The notes below the pieces were generated by a model. That model was not told the origin of the DNA. It saw only the letters and a list, made by a program, of their open reading frames with translations, and did not search any database. A stretch of 64,000 nt of DNA from Bremerella cremea (GTDB lineage Bacteria > Planctomycetota > Planctomycetia > Pirellulales > Pirellulaceae). Both the position numbers and the translations under genes were made by a program. Each line of letters begins with the position of its first letter. The stretch's first letter is position 1. Location: contig NZ_QPEX01000019.1 of the NCBI RefSeq assembly GCF_003335505.1, positions 1 through 64,000 on the forward strand, in the 5' to 3' direction. Positions 54,245 through 63,044 of this stretch are shown here, in pieces.

Positions 54245-55483
54245 ATGACGCAAGTAAACTGGATCATGCAGGATATGAATTCCTACTTCGCGTCGGTTGA
54301 ACAGTATCTGCGGCCGGAACTTCGTAATCGGCCAATCGGCGTAATTCCACTGGAATCAGAATCAACTTGCTTGATCGCGGCAAGCTACCAGGCCAAACGC
54401 TTTGGGATTCGCACTGGCACAAAAGTTTTTGAAGCCCGACGTCTGTGCCCCGATATCACCTTGGTGCGAGCACGCCCCGATGTTTACGTGCAAGTTCACC
54501 ATCAACTTCTAAAAAGCATCGATCAATGCGCGGAAGTTTATCACGTCTACTCGATCGACGAATGGACAATCCGGCTACGTGGGCAATATCAATCCCCGCA
54601 CCGCGCCGTCGATCTTGCTGAAGCGATTCGGCGCCAACTTCGCCAAGATTTTGGCCCTTACCTGACCAGTTCGATTGGTATCGCTGCGACAAGGCTGTTA
54701 GCGAAGATCGCCAGTAACCTCAAAAAGCCAGACGCGGTTACCCTTTTGCAAACTTCTGATGTCGCAGATCGCTTAGCCGAGATCCCGTTGGCCGATCTCC
54801 CTGGAATTGGTCGCGCGATGGAAGCTCGCTTGGCACATGCCGGTATCCAATCCTTCCCCCAGCTTTGGCAATTGGATCGTCGCCGTGCGCTGCAAATATG
54901 GGGCTCGGTCTCTGGGGCAAGTTGGTGGGATGGTTTACACGGAATCGACAATCCGGAGCCAACCACGAGGCGATCTTCCATGAGCCACGGCCGTGTTCTT
55001 GATCCACGATATCGCAATGAACAAGGCTCGCATTGCATCTTGGTGCTCCTGCTATGCAAACTGGCCAAGCGTCTGCGGCATACCGGGTACTTTGCGCGTC
55101 GCTTGCATCTCACACTTACCGGTAACGGCAGACCGCTATTTTCAGCCCATACCGATCTTCCCTGTGCGCAAGATACCTTCTCGCTCCTGCATCAATTCGA
55201 AAAGCTTTGGCAACAACGACCACGAAACTTGCGTGGCATTAAGAAAGTCGATGTGACGGTAGGACAACTTATCGCTCAATCAGAAGTCTCTGGCTATCTC
55301 TTTGACGAGTTCTCTCAATCGCAACGCCTTTCCCACACCTTAGATGAGATCAGCGATCGTTGGGGGCCGAATTCCATTTACTTTGCTCATACCCATGCCT
55401 ATCGCGGGGTACTGGAAGACAAAATTGCCTTTGGCAGAATTCCCGAAATCAAAAAACACAACGGCTTTAATACCATCTCCTAG
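54245..55483 (+). CDS. Y-family DNA polymerase (DinB/UmuC-like)
   Basis: The product has 412 residues from the ATG at 54245. 'QDMNSYFASVEQYLRPELRNRPIGV' opens the palm with the first metal Asp (DMN where DinB usually has DMD), and 'YSIDEWTIRL' carries the catalytic Asp-Glu pair. 'SSIGIAATRLLAKIASNLKKPDAV' and the helix-hairpin-helix 'LPGIGRAMEARL' follow, then the little-finger domain. It performs error-prone translesion synthesis in members studied. The SOS-like palindrome upstream suggests induction by DNA damage. No ImuA or DnaE2 gene is adjacent. Confidence 0.9.
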   Translation: MTQVNWIMQDMNSYFASVEQYLRPELRNRPIGVIPLESESTCLIAASYQAKRFGIRTGTKVFEARRLCPDITLVRARPDVYVQVHHQLLKSIDQCAEVYHVYSIDEWTIRLRGQYQSPHRAVDLAEAIRRQLRQDFGPYLTSSIGIAATRLLAKIASNLKKPDAVTLLQTSDVADRLAEIPLADLPGIGRAMEARLAHAGIQSFPQLWQLDRRRALQIWGSVSGASWWDGLHGIDNPEPTTRRSSMSHGRVLDPRYRNEQGSHCILVLLLCKLAKRLRHTGYFARRLHLTLTGNGRPLFSAHTDLPCAQDTFSLLHQFEKLWQQRPRNLRGIKKVDVTVGQLIAQSEVSGYLFDEFSQSQRLSHTLDEISDRWGPNSIYFAHTHAYRGVLEDKIAFGRIPEIKKHNGFNTIS

Positions 55484-55633
55484 GTACTATCAGGCGATCC
55501 TTCCATCGGTGCCTCGCGAGCGTAAACCAAGAAACAAAAAAAGCGACCCGAAACCGAAGTTTCGAGCCGCTATACTACCAGGCCAGTGCCTTAGACTCTC
55601 CGGCAGAGAGTCCAAGGAGCCGGTTTTGCAACG

Positions 55634-57193
55634 TTACGCACCACAACCGCAATCGCTGGCAGCCACTTCTCCGCAACCTGGGTCGCAGCTAGGAACTGGG
55701 CAGCAGACCGTGACCGGAACCGTCTTGCAGACAACTTTCGGCACGCAGCGGGTAACGGTGTAGGCAACCTGCTTTGGCACACACTTGCAGACCTTAACAG
55801 TCTTCGTGGTGTGGACAGGCTTCTTCACGCAGTAAGGAACCTGCTTGGTGTGGGTCTCTTGGACCATCTTGCACACCTTGTAAGGCACTTCCTTCGTGTG
55901 GCATTCCTTGACCATCTTGCAAACCTTGTAGGTGCAAGTCTTGGTGCGTTGTTCAGGAACCATCTTGCAGACCTTGTACGTGCAAGTCTTGACTCGCTGT
56001 TCTGGCACCATCTTGCAGACCTTGTAGGTGCAAGTCTTGGTCTTGTTTTCCTTCACCATGTGGCAGACCTTGTAGGTGCAGGTCTTGGTGCGTTGCTCAG
56101 GAACCATCTTGCAAACCTTGTAGGTGCAAGTCTTGACTCGCTGTTCTGGCACCATCTTGCAAACCTTGTAGGTGCAAGTCTTGACGCGTTGTTCCTTCTC
56201 CATGCGGCACACTTTGTAAGGAACCTGCTTGGTGATGGTTTCACGCTCGTAGCGAACGCAATTCACTTGCTTTTCGGTGACTTCCGGAACCCAGACCTTC
56301 TTGCAGCAGGTCTTCGGTGGGCACTGGACTTCCACGATCTTGCTTTCGCCTGGGCAGTACACACACTTGCAGCAGCAAGGATCCCAAGTCCAGCAACCTG
56401 GCTCTTGGATGCACTTCTTCACAACCGGACCAGGAATCGTTTCGGTCTTGGTTTCCCAGTGACCGCCACAAACCTTTACGGTCTTGGTGTAGTGAACTGG
56501 CTTGCAGATCGTTTCGCAAACGTCACGGTGCTTCGTTTCGTAGACCGGCTTGCACACGGTGTAGCAGATGTCCTTGGTCTTGGTTTCCCAGACAGGCTTG
56601 CACACGGTGTAGCAGATCTCTTTGGTCTTGGTTTCCCAAACCGGCTTGCACACAGTGTAGTTGATTTCCTTGGTCTTGGTTTCCCAGACAGGCTTGCACA
56701 CGGTGTAGCAGATCTCTTTGGTTTTGGTTTCCCAAACTGGCTTGCACACGGTGTAGCAAATCTCTTTGGTCTTGGTTTCCCAGACCGGTTTGCACACGGT
56801 GTAGCAAATGTCTTTGGTTCGGGTTTCCCAAACTGGCTTGCACGTGGTGTAGTTCACCGTGCGAGTCTTGGTTTCCCAAACTGGTTTGCACGTGGTGTAG
56901 GTGCAATCTTTGTAGCGTGTTTCCGTTTCGTAGGTCACGCAATCGATCGTCTTATCTTCCCACACCTTTTCGTACACGGTCTTGTAGCAGGTTTGTTCCT
57001 GCTTTTCATACACGACCTCTTTGCAGGTCTTGTTGACCGTGTAGCACTGCTTCTTGCAGCATTCATACGTGGCTGGTTCGCAACAGCCACAGTTCCGGAA
57101 GCTGAACAACCCGCCATAAGCGGCTTCAGCCGAGTTCGCCGAGAAAGCAGCCAAGATGACTGCAAGCATCGGCAATCCCAATACAGCTCGCAT
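55634..57193 (-). CDS. Secreted Cys/Tyr/Val repeat protein (YTV-type envelope protein)
   Basis: The product has 519 residues from the ATG at 57193, with AAGGAGAAGG upstream. A signal peptide ends near 'SAEAAYGG'. Two blocks of 16-residue repeats follow: nine of the form CYTVCKPVWETKTKEI and about eight or nine of the form CTYKVCKMVPEQRVKT, separated by a Cys-rich linker ('CWTWDPCCCKCVYCPGESK'). The tail is 'CCPVPSCDPGCGEVAASDCG'. Cys content is very high. Planctomycete 'YTV' proteins have been proposed as cell-wall structural proteins, and this one fits that type by its YTV repeats. Regular Cys and Tyr suggests disulfide or oxidative cross-linking, which is inference. Confidence 0.85.
   Translation of the reverse strand: MRAVLGLPMLAVILAAFSANSAEAAYGGLFSFRNCGCCEPATYECCKKQCYTVNKTCKEVVYEKQEQTCYKTVYEKVWEDKTIDCVTYETETRYKDCTYTTCKPVWETKTRTVNYTTCKPVWETRTKDICYTVCKPVWETKTKEICYTVCKPVWETKTKEICYTVCKPVWETKTKEINYTVCKPVWETKTKEICYTVCKPVWETKTKDICYTVCKPVYETKHRDVCETICKPVHYTKTVKVCGGHWETKTETIPGPVVKKCIQEPGCWTWDPCCCKCVYCPGESKIVEVQCPPKTCCKKVWVPEVTEKQVNCVRYERETITKQVPYKVCRMEKEQRVKTCTYKVCKMVPEQRVKTCTYKVCKMVPEQRTKTCTYKVCHMVKENKTKTCTYKVCKMVPEQRVKTCTYKVCKMVPEQRTKTCTYKVCKMVKECHTKEVPYKVCKMVQETHTKQVPYCVKKPVHTTKTVKVCKCVPKQVAYTVTRCVPKVVCKTVPVTVCCPVPSCDPGCGEVAASDCGCGA
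55795..56235. repeat. 48-bp tandem repeat block 2 (CTYKVCKMVPEQ type)
   Basis: About nine 48-bp units within the YTV-type gene encode variants of CTYKVCKMVPEQRVKT. Within the block a three-unit group (RVKT, RTKT, then a variant) recurs, pointing to a second round of duplication. Confidence 0.85.
56490..56925. repeat. 48-bp tandem repeat block 1 (CYTVCKPVWETK type)
   Basis: Nine 48-bp units within the YTV-type gene encode variants of CYTVCKPVWETKTKEI, the outer units being most divergent. The repeats keep the opposite strand free of stop codons as well, creating a long antisense frame that is not a gene. Confidence 0.88.
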
Positions 57194-57866
57194 TTTCCTT
57201 CTCCTTCGATGACAAAACGCCGTACGACTAAGGGCCTGGCCTGGTTTGGGCAAATCCTTGCCGTGTCCTGTGCCCTCAAACATTGATTCGTGCAATATCT
57301 CCTGCTATCGCCCGTTTACCCAAACGCTTCAGTTGTGGCATCTCTTGTGTCATTCACTGACTACCCAAGCCACCCATCTTGCATTCAGATGTCCTTCTGT
57401 ATCGTCAATTTGGGATGGATGCTTGAGAGCGAACAAATAGGAGATTTACAAAAGCAAGGAAGACGCAGCCACATAAATAGCATGCAAGCATTGAATGGAA
57501 TGTGCTGAATACAAGCGTTTATCGCAGTGAAATAGAAAATAAGGGTTGCTATGGATGAATGGTTTGCACTGTTTTTTTGAGGAGCATACGGGTGACTACC
57601 CGCAAAAATAGCGGTAAGAAACCATCAGAAAGTCACACAAAACGCGCAGTCCCCCCCCACACCGCCCACTCTTGCGGAGGAATTCTAAGAAGAGATTCCC
57701 AAATACCCTTGACCAGCATCTTGCATAACCTATTTACCACTGAGGGGAAAAACAAAGCCATCTCAGGCGCGCCCCCAAATGCAAACTAAAAACAATTCGC
57801 TGGCCATCCTGCCAAGATCGCTACCTACGGGCAGTCAGCAAGGATCGACTTGGAGTCAAATTAGAT
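57194..57866. other. Intergenic region, nothing recognised
   Basis: This 673-bp stretch lies between the start of the YTV-type gene and the start of the pseudopilin gene, which are divergent, and is AT-richer than its surroundings. Short open frames exist but lack ribosome binding sites and protein-like composition. It probably carries both promoters. Confidence 0.5.
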
Positions 57867-58298
57867 ATGTCGCACATCAAGAAAGCTGGTTTCACGCTCA
57901 TTGAGGTCTTGATCGTGGTCGTGATTTTGGCAGTTCTCGCGGCCACGGTGATTCCCCAATTCACCGACTCGACGACGGATGCCAAAAAGAGCAGCGTAAT
58001 GCTCAACCTCCACACGTTACGCTCGCAAATTCAGCTTTATCGAGCCCAGCACGAAGGGAATCCTCCCTCTGCGAATCTGAACGAGCTGACGATTGACACC
58101 GATGTCAATGGGACAGCTGGTGGCCCCTTTGGCCCCTACTTAACCAAGATCCCGGTGAATAGCTTCACCAACAGCAACTCTGTGAAAGCCCTTACGGCTG
58201 CTCCTACTGCTTCCGATTTCAACGACACCGATGGCTGGCTATACAACACCAACACCGGCGATATCTGGATCAACTACGAAGAGCTAAAGGATGAATAA
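57867..58298 (+). CDS. Type II secretion/type IV pilus-like pseudopilin
   Basis: The product has 143 residues. The prepilin peptidase site is 'KKAGFTLIEVLIVVVILAVLAA', cut after Gly, with Glu5 conserved, followed by one hydrophobic helix. The C-terminal domain ('SVMLNLHTLRSQIQLYRAQHEG...PYLTKIPVNSF...GWLYNTNTGDIWIN') resembles GspG-like major pseudopilins. No secretion machinery gene is adjacent, typical of scattered planctomycete pseudopilins. Confidence 0.93.
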   Translation: MSHIKKAGFTLIEVLIVVVILAVLAATVIPQFTDSTTDAKKSSVMLNLHTLRSQIQLYRAQHEGNPPSANLNELTIDTDVNGTAGGPFGPYLTKIPVNSFTNSNSVKALTAAPTASDFNDTDGWLYNTNTGDIWINYEELKDE

Positions 58299-58340
58299 TC
58301 CTGATACCTAGCGTTTAGCAGGCTGTTAAGAATCACACGA

Positions 58341-58373
58341 AAAAGCCTGGTCTCATCGTAGACCAGGCTTTTC
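58341..58373 (+). terminator. Intrinsic terminator after the pseudopilin gene
   Basis: AAAAGCCTGGTC and GACCAGGCTTTT form a perfect 12-bp stem with an 8-nt loop and a short T-rich tail. Confidence 0.88.
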
Positions 58374-58512
58374 TCATTTCTTGACACTCCCACTCCTTTG
58401 AAACCACCCTTGTTGGGCGGTTAGCCAACAGGTTAGAGTTGAATGGTCATACACAAACGAGAAGCCCCTGGCCCTGGTTGCCAACTTCCCTGGACGACCA
58501 TCGACGTAAATC

Positions 58513-59178
58513 ATGGCGAAAAGCAAAGACAACAAAAAGAGTTCGAGCGACAATCGCGTCTCCAAGGCAGTCGTAAGTCGGTTGAGTCTTTACCTGCGCG
58601 AGCTTTCACGTCTTGAACGTGCGGGCATCGAAACGACCAGCAGTACCAAGCTTGGCGAAATGCTAGGATTTTCTGACGCCCAAGTACGCAAAGACCTCGC
58701 CAATTTCGGCCAATTTGGCTACCCAGGCGTAGGCTATCGATGCTCGGAGCTCATCGCGACGATTCGCCAAATCATGGGGACCGACCAACGCTGGCCGGTT
58801 GCCCTGGTAGGTGTCGGTAACTTGGGCCGCGCCTTGCTGGGCTATCGAGGCTTTTCTCATCAAGGCTTCAATACCGTGGCGGCCTTTGATTTAGATCAAC
58901 GAATCGTGGGATCCGAAATCGAAGGAATCCCGGTCTACAACCTGGACGATCTCGATAAAATCGTGGTGGAAAAATCGATCCAACTTGCAATTTTGGCGGT
59001 GCCAGCCACCGCTGCCCAGGAAGTTGCGGAACGCTTAGTTGCGGCAGGGATTTGCGGCATTCTTAATTTTGCCGCCGTTACCCTCAAGTTACCGGATCAG
59101 ATTACGGTGATTGGTGTCGACCTGGCAATCGAAATGGAACAGCTTTCTTTCGCCATGACTTCTCGTTTATCTTCGTAA
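58513..59178 (+). CDS. rex: Redox-sensing transcriptional repressor Rex
   Basis: The product has 221 residues. A winged-helix domain ('VVSRLSLYLRELSRLERAG', 'GFSDAQVRKDLANFGQFGYPGVGY') precedes a Rossmann NAD(H)-binding domain starting 'VALVGVGNLGRALLGYRGF'. Rex releases DNA when NADH/NAD+ rises and controls fermentation and respiratory genes. Its targets cannot be told here. No operator was identified in its own upstream region. Confidence 0.95.
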   Translation: MAKSKDNKKSSSDNRVSKAVVSRLSLYLRELSRLERAGIETTSSTKLGEMLGFSDAQVRKDLANFGQFGYPGVGYRCSELIATIRQIMGTDQRWPVALVGVGNLGRALLGYRGFSHQGFNTVAAFDLDQRIVGSEIEGIPVYNLDDLDKIVVEKSIQLAILAVPATAAQEVAERLVAAGICGILNFAAVTLKLPDQITVIGVDLAIEMEQLSFAMTSRLSS

Positions 59179-59267
59179 ACTGAAGGCGAACCTTCCGAAT
59201 GTTGCCGGGGTCCTCTTGCCGGACTCGCCCTGTTTCCGCTACTATCTATAGTCCCGTCAGCGGGAAT

Positions 59268-59338
59268 TACCCCCTAGTGTAATGGTAGCACTACAGATTT
59301 TGGCTCTGTCAGTCGAGGTTCAAATCCTCGGGGGGTAG
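59268..59338 (+). tRNA. tRNA-Gln (anticodon TTG)
   Basis: TACCCCC (59268-59274) pairs with GGGGGTA (59331-59337), with discriminator G. The anticodon stem ACAGA/TCTGT encloses TTTTGGC, giving TTG. The T-arm is CGAGG-TTCAAAT-CCTCG. CCA is not encoded. Confidence 0.96.
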
Positions 59339-59340
59339 CT

Positions 59341-59369
59341 AAGCACGTCAGCCTTGACGTGCTTTTTTT
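59341..59369 (+). terminator. Intrinsic terminator after tRNA-Gln
   Basis: AAGCACGTCA and TGACGTGCTT form a perfect 10-bp stem with a 4-nt loop, followed by a T-run, starting 2 bases past the tRNA. Confidence 0.93.
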
Positions 59370-59537
59370 ATGCCTCCAGCAAACTTCTAGCGAGCCAATC
59401 AGGCGTATATCTTTTGACTTCCCCATTTGTTTGTAACGTGGAATACGGTCTTAGCATCAGAGAAATGTAACGATTGAATTGAAATTGCCTCTCTTCAAGA
59501 ATAGTGGGGCAATCATTGGCCCACGAGAGGAAGACTC

Positions 59538-60299
59538 ATGTCAGGACAGCTCTGGTACCTGAAAGCCTGCCACCTTTTTGAATCTTGCACGACAGACCAG
59601 CTTCGACGCCTCGAAGCGAATTCGCGTGTAAAGAACATCTCGAAAGGCTCGCCGGTTTACCTGCCAGCGGATGATGCCGACTCGGTCCTGGTTCTCGCGA
59701 GTGGTCGTATCAAGATTTGCCACCTGACAAGCGATGGCAAGCAATCGATTCTTGCATTTATCGAACCGGGCGAAATCTTTGGTGAATTAGCAATTCTCAA
59801 TGTGGGCAATCGGGACGAATATGCAGAAGCCGTGGAAGACTCACGCGTGGTTGCCATCTCTGGCGAAGCCTTGTGTCAACTGATGGAAGAACACCAGGGT
59901 CTTTGCCTGGGTATCACCAAAATCATCGGCGTTCGCCGCCAACGCATCGAGCGGCGCGTAAAGAACTTGCTGTACCTCTCGAATCGAGACCGTATTTGCC
60001 ACCTTCTACTGGAACTGGCCGAACAATACGGCCGGGAATCGGCCCGCGGCCTTGAAATTACCCTGCGACTCTCTCATCAAGACCTTGCCAGCCTGGTAGG
60101 TAGCACCCGCGAAACCGTGACCGTTGTATTGGGGCAGCTCCAAAACGAAGGTTTAATCGAGCTTGGCCGACGTAAAGTAGTCCTTAAGGCGCCTGATCGC
60201 CTTGCCCATCAAGTGGGGGTTCCTACCCTACAAGTAAATTCCACCAAGCCGCAGAACACGCAGCCGAATGCCTATTTGAGACATTCCTTTAGCAGCTAA
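59538..60299 (+). CDS. Crp/Fnr-family transcriptional regulator
   Basis: The product has 253 residues. The cyclic-nucleotide-binding-like domain spans about 10-130 ('SVLVLASGRIKICHLTSDGKQ', 'FIEPGEIFGELAIL'), followed by a dimer helix and the helix-turn-helix 'LSHQDLASLVGSTRETVTVVLGQLQNEGLIEL' near 180-210. The cAMP-contacting Arg-Ser pair of Crp and the Fnr iron-sulfur Cys set are not evident, so the signal is unknown. GAGAGGAAG precedes the ATG. Confidence 0.93.
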   Translation: MSGQLWYLKACHLFESCTTDQLRRLEANSRVKNISKGSPVYLPADDADSVLVLASGRIKICHLTSDGKQSILAFIEPGEIFGELAILNVGNRDEYAEAVEDSRVVAISGEALCQLMEEHQGLCLGITKIIGVRRQRIERRVKNLLYLSNRDRICHLLLELAEQYGRESARGLEITLRLSHQDLASLVGSTRETVTVVLGQLQNEGLIELGRRKVVLKAPDRLAHQVGVPTLQVNSTKPQNTQPNAYLRHSFSS

Positions 60300-60365
60300 T
60301 TTCTAACCCAAGGTATTCGTCTGGGCCTTTCTCGATACCATTCACCGCTCAGATCTTGCAAACAA

Positions 60366-60677
60366 ATGTCCGATTCCGAACCATGGTCCCCCTGCCCTCC
60401 TGGAGAACTATCGAATCTCCAGCAATCGTTGCAGCATGATGCGAAACGACGCAATCGCCGACGATTTCTTGTTGCAGGAGGAGCCGCTTTGGTCGCAACG
60501 GGCTGTTTCATGATCATTCCCGAGCCTCCTCCCGAAAAAATGACCTGCGGAGAAGCGTTGGACCTAATGCCCTCTTACCGTGCTGGCAAAATCCCATTCG
60601 CCTCTCAGCGCAAGCAGATCGAAGCTCACCTCGCCCATTGCCCGCGATGCCGTATCGCCTACGAGAGAACCGCCTAG
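60366..60677 (+). CDS. Small lipoprotein-like protein with zinc-finger-like C-terminus
   Basis: The product has 103 residues. 'KRRNRRRFLVAGGAALVATGC' (about 28-48) looks like a twin-arginine signal with a lipobox Cys. The remaining 55 residues carry 'CGEALDLMPSYRAGKI' and end in 'HLAHCPRCR', the H-x3-C-x2-C pattern of anti-sigma zinc fingers. That domain is normally N-terminal and cytosolic, but here it lies after the membrane segment. It follows the Crp/Fnr gene by 66 bp on the same strand. Redox or metal-dependent binding is inferred. Confidence 0.6.
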   Translation: MSDSEPWSPCPPGELSNLQQSLQHDAKRRNRRRFLVAGGAALVATGCFMIIPEPPPEKMTCGEALDLMPSYRAGKIPFASQRKQIEAHLAHCPRCRIAYERTA

Positions 60678-61005
60678 AATCCCTCGGAGATTTGATCGCC
60701 AGGCGTGCAGCGGGGTCATTGACGTTTCTTAGCCAAATTGGTAGTTTGATCAGCTTCCTTCCCCCTTAATTAGTTACCCAGGGGGAAAACCAGAACCGGG
60801 GAAGTCTTTTCAAGCGAAACGACCAGCCAAGGTTCAAGTATTCAGTCGTTGCGATTTCTCCGAAAACTGTGCGGGAAGTGAGGTTTTCGGTCCTCAGAAC
60901 GTGACGATACAGGTATCGCTTCCGCTTGCTTGACATGGCGTCAAACTAAGAGCCTCGAAGACTTGCACCAATGTGGCAACCCCTTATAGCCAAGGAATTT
61001 ACGCC
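60678..61005. other. Leader region upstream of rpsB
   Basis: This 328-bp gap is free of genes. It presumably carries the rpsB-tsf promoter and a 5' leader. No known S2 autoregulatory motif could be assigned by eye. Confidence 0.4.
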
Positions 61006-61725
61006 ATGTCTAGCGGACAGCAGTTCGTGCAAGAGCTCGTAGAATGCGGCATTCACTTCGGTCACCGCACCAGCCGGTGGAACCCGAAGATGGCCCCTTA
61101 CATCTACGCCAAAAAGAATCAAATCCACATCATCGACGTTCGCGAAACCATTCGCGGACTTCTGCGTGCCAAAAAATATCTCGCCCAAGTTTCTGAGGGT
61201 GGCAGCCTCGTGCTGTTCGTCGGTACCAAGCGTCAAGCTGGTGCTGCGGTTGAACGTGAAGCTGAACGCTGTGGCATGCCGTTCATCAACGAACGCTGGC
61301 TCGGCGGTACGCTGACCAACTTCCGCACGATTCGCAGCCGTTTGAGCCGTCTGGAAGAACTGGAACGAATCATCGAAGGGGATGAACTGGCGAAGTACTC
61401 GAAGAAGATGCAATCTTCGCTGAACCGCGAGTACCGCAAGATGTATCGCAACCTGAACGGTCTGCGAACGATGAATCGCCTGCCGGAAGCCTTGGTGATT
61501 GTCGACCCGAAGAAAGAAAAGAACGCGATCAAAGAGGCCCAGTCCCTGGGAATCACGACGGTTGCCTTGACCGATACCGACTGCGATCCCGATCAAGTCG
61601 ATCTGCCGATCCCAGGCAACGACGACGGTATCCGTTCGATCGAAATGTTCCTGAAGCTGATGGCCGATGCCGCGATCGATGGCAAGCATCACGCCGCCCA
61701 GCAGACCGAACAAGCAGCCAAGTAG
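61006..61725 (+). CDS. rpsB: 30S ribosomal protein S2
   Basis: The product has 239 residues from the ATG at 61006, with AAGGA upstream; an in-frame start 11 codons earlier is not supported. '[24 protein letters not shown]', '[22 protein letters not shown]', '[14 protein letters not shown]' and '[22 protein letters not shown]' are standard S2. It is followed by tsf, the classic order. Confidence 0.97.
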   Translation: MSSGQQFVQELVECGIHFGHRTSRWNPKMAPYIYAKKNQIHIIDVRETIRGLLRAKKYLAQVSEGGSLVLFVGTKRQAGAAVEREAERCGMPFINERWLGGTLTNFRTIRSRLSRLEELERIIEGDELAKYSKKMQSSLNREYRKMYRNLNGLRTMNRLPEALVIVDPKKEKNAIKEAQSLGITTVALTDTDCDPDQVDLPIPGNDDGIRSIEMFLKLMADAAIDGKHHAAQQTEQAAK

Positions 61726-61887
61726 GATCGCTGCCCAACCTCTGGCGAACCTTGAAGGAGTGCTAAAACTCCTTCAAATGTTAACCGAATCGGTCTTCGC
61801 CGAGGGAAACCTGCAGCGGTAAAATATTTCACGCACAGCTCCAGACCTATTTAGAGCGACAAATTTCGAGCATTTGGAGAATAGACG

Positions 61888-62751
61888 ATGACGGCAATCA
61901 CCGCCGGAGCGGTCAAAGCACTTCGCGAAAAGACCGGCCTTCCCATGATGGAATGCAAAAAAGCCCTTACCGAGTCGAATGGCGACGAGGAAAAGGCAAT
62001 CCTGTGGCTTCGTGAAAACGGTAAAGTCAAAGGCATCAGACGGGGTGATCGCGCTACGGAATTTGGTCGCGTCAGCATCTTCACCGAAGGTGGCAAGGGT
62101 GCGATGGTCGAGTTCAAGTGCGAAAGCGCTCCGGTTACCAAACTGGACGAATTCATCGCCCTGGCTGACGACCTGGCTCGCGTATACGCCAACGACGCCA
62201 GCATCACGACGGCCGAAGAGTTGCTCGCGAAGCCTTCCACGATCAAGGAAGGGCAAACGCTGGGCGACCTGAAGGACGACATGTTCAATCGTATCCGCGA
62301 AGTCTTCAACATTGGTCGCATGACCCGTATCGAAGGCTCGGCAGGCGGTTACAGCCACAACTCGAGCACCGTCAGCGGTGTTCTGGTTGAGTTCGATGGC
62401 GACAACGAAGAAGCGGTTCGTGACATTGCGATGCACGTCGCGGCCATGAACCCTTCCGTTCTGAGCAAGGACGATTTGGATCCAGCCCTCGTTGAAAAAG
62501 AACGAGCGATCCTGAAAGCTGCCGCGATGAACGAGGATTCGAGCAAGCCTGAAAACATCATCGACAAGATGGTGGAAGGCCGCCTGCGTAGCTTCTACGC
62601 TCAGGAAGCGTTGCTGGAACAACCGTTTGTCAAAGAACCCAAGCAAACCGTTGGCCAATACGCCAAAGACAACGGCGTAACCGTCAAGGGCTTCACCCAC
62701 TGGGTCATTGGTGACGATGCTGCCCCAGCGGAAGAGTCGGCTGAAGGCTAA
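61888..62751 (+). CDS. tsf: Elongation factor Ts
   Basis: The product has 287 residues. The UBA-like N-terminus 'AGAVKALREKTGLPMMECKKALTESNGD' includes the TGLPMM motif, and 'GKVKGIRRGDRATEFGRV' leads into the EF-Tu-binding core ('AMHVAAMNP'-like 'IAMHVAAMNPSVLSKDDL'). It recycles EF-Tu-GDP. It lies downstream of rpsB, with a strong terminator after it. Confidence 0.97.
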   Translation: MTAITAGAVKALREKTGLPMMECKKALTESNGDEEKAILWLRENGKVKGIRRGDRATEFGRVSIFTEGGKGAMVEFKCESAPVTKLDEFIALADDLARVYANDASITTAEELLAKPSTIKEGQTLGDLKDDMFNRIREVFNIGRMTRIEGSAGGYSHNSSTVSGVLVEFDGDNEEAVRDIAMHVAAMNPSVLSKDDLDPALVEKERAILKAAAMNEDSSKPENIIDKMVEGRLRSFYAQEALLEQPFVKEPKQTVGQYAKDNGVTVKGFTHWVIGDDAAPAEESAEG

Positions 62752-62792
62752 GCAATTAGGAGCAAACGCTTCTGACTGCATCTAATTCATTT

Positions 62793-62828
62793 AAAATCCC
62801 TCAGGTAACAAGCCTGAGGGATTTTTTT
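62793..62828 (+). terminator. Intrinsic terminator after tsf
   Basis: AAAATCCCTCAGG pairs with CCTGAGGGATTTT across a short loop, followed by a T-run, about 40 bases past the tsf stop. It separates tsf from pyrH. Confidence 0.93.
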
Positions 62829-63044
62829 ATGCGCTTCGTTCTCCTGCCCAGTCAAGCCAAACTCGGTTAGAATTTGCAGCTAGAGAGTTTCCAAGTCTGA
62901 GGTGCTTCGTTGCCGCCAGCGCAGTCGGAGCAAGGCAAGGCCCACCTGGAACCGATCATGCAGGGTGCGAAAACTGCCTCGAAACCGCGCACAGCAACCT
63001 GCAGCTTGTTAATCTGCCTTTATCGTCCCAAGGATCGATCATCG

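Noticed and set aside
55811-57286. A 491-codon open frame on the plus strand, antisense to the YTV-type protein
   Set aside because: It exists because the 48-bp repeats lack stops in several frames. It has no ribosome binding site, and its Leu/Ala/His-rich repeats merely mirror the real gene, which has a signal peptide and a good ribosome binding site.
57559-57789. A 76-codon plus-strand frame before the pseudopilin
   Set aside because: Low-complexity basic composition, no hydrophobic or domain pattern, in a likely promoter region.
61774-62781. A 335-codon frame antisense to tsf, and similar ones opposite rpsB and pyrH
   Set aside because: Products of strong codon bias in translation genes. 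The sense genes are unambiguous.
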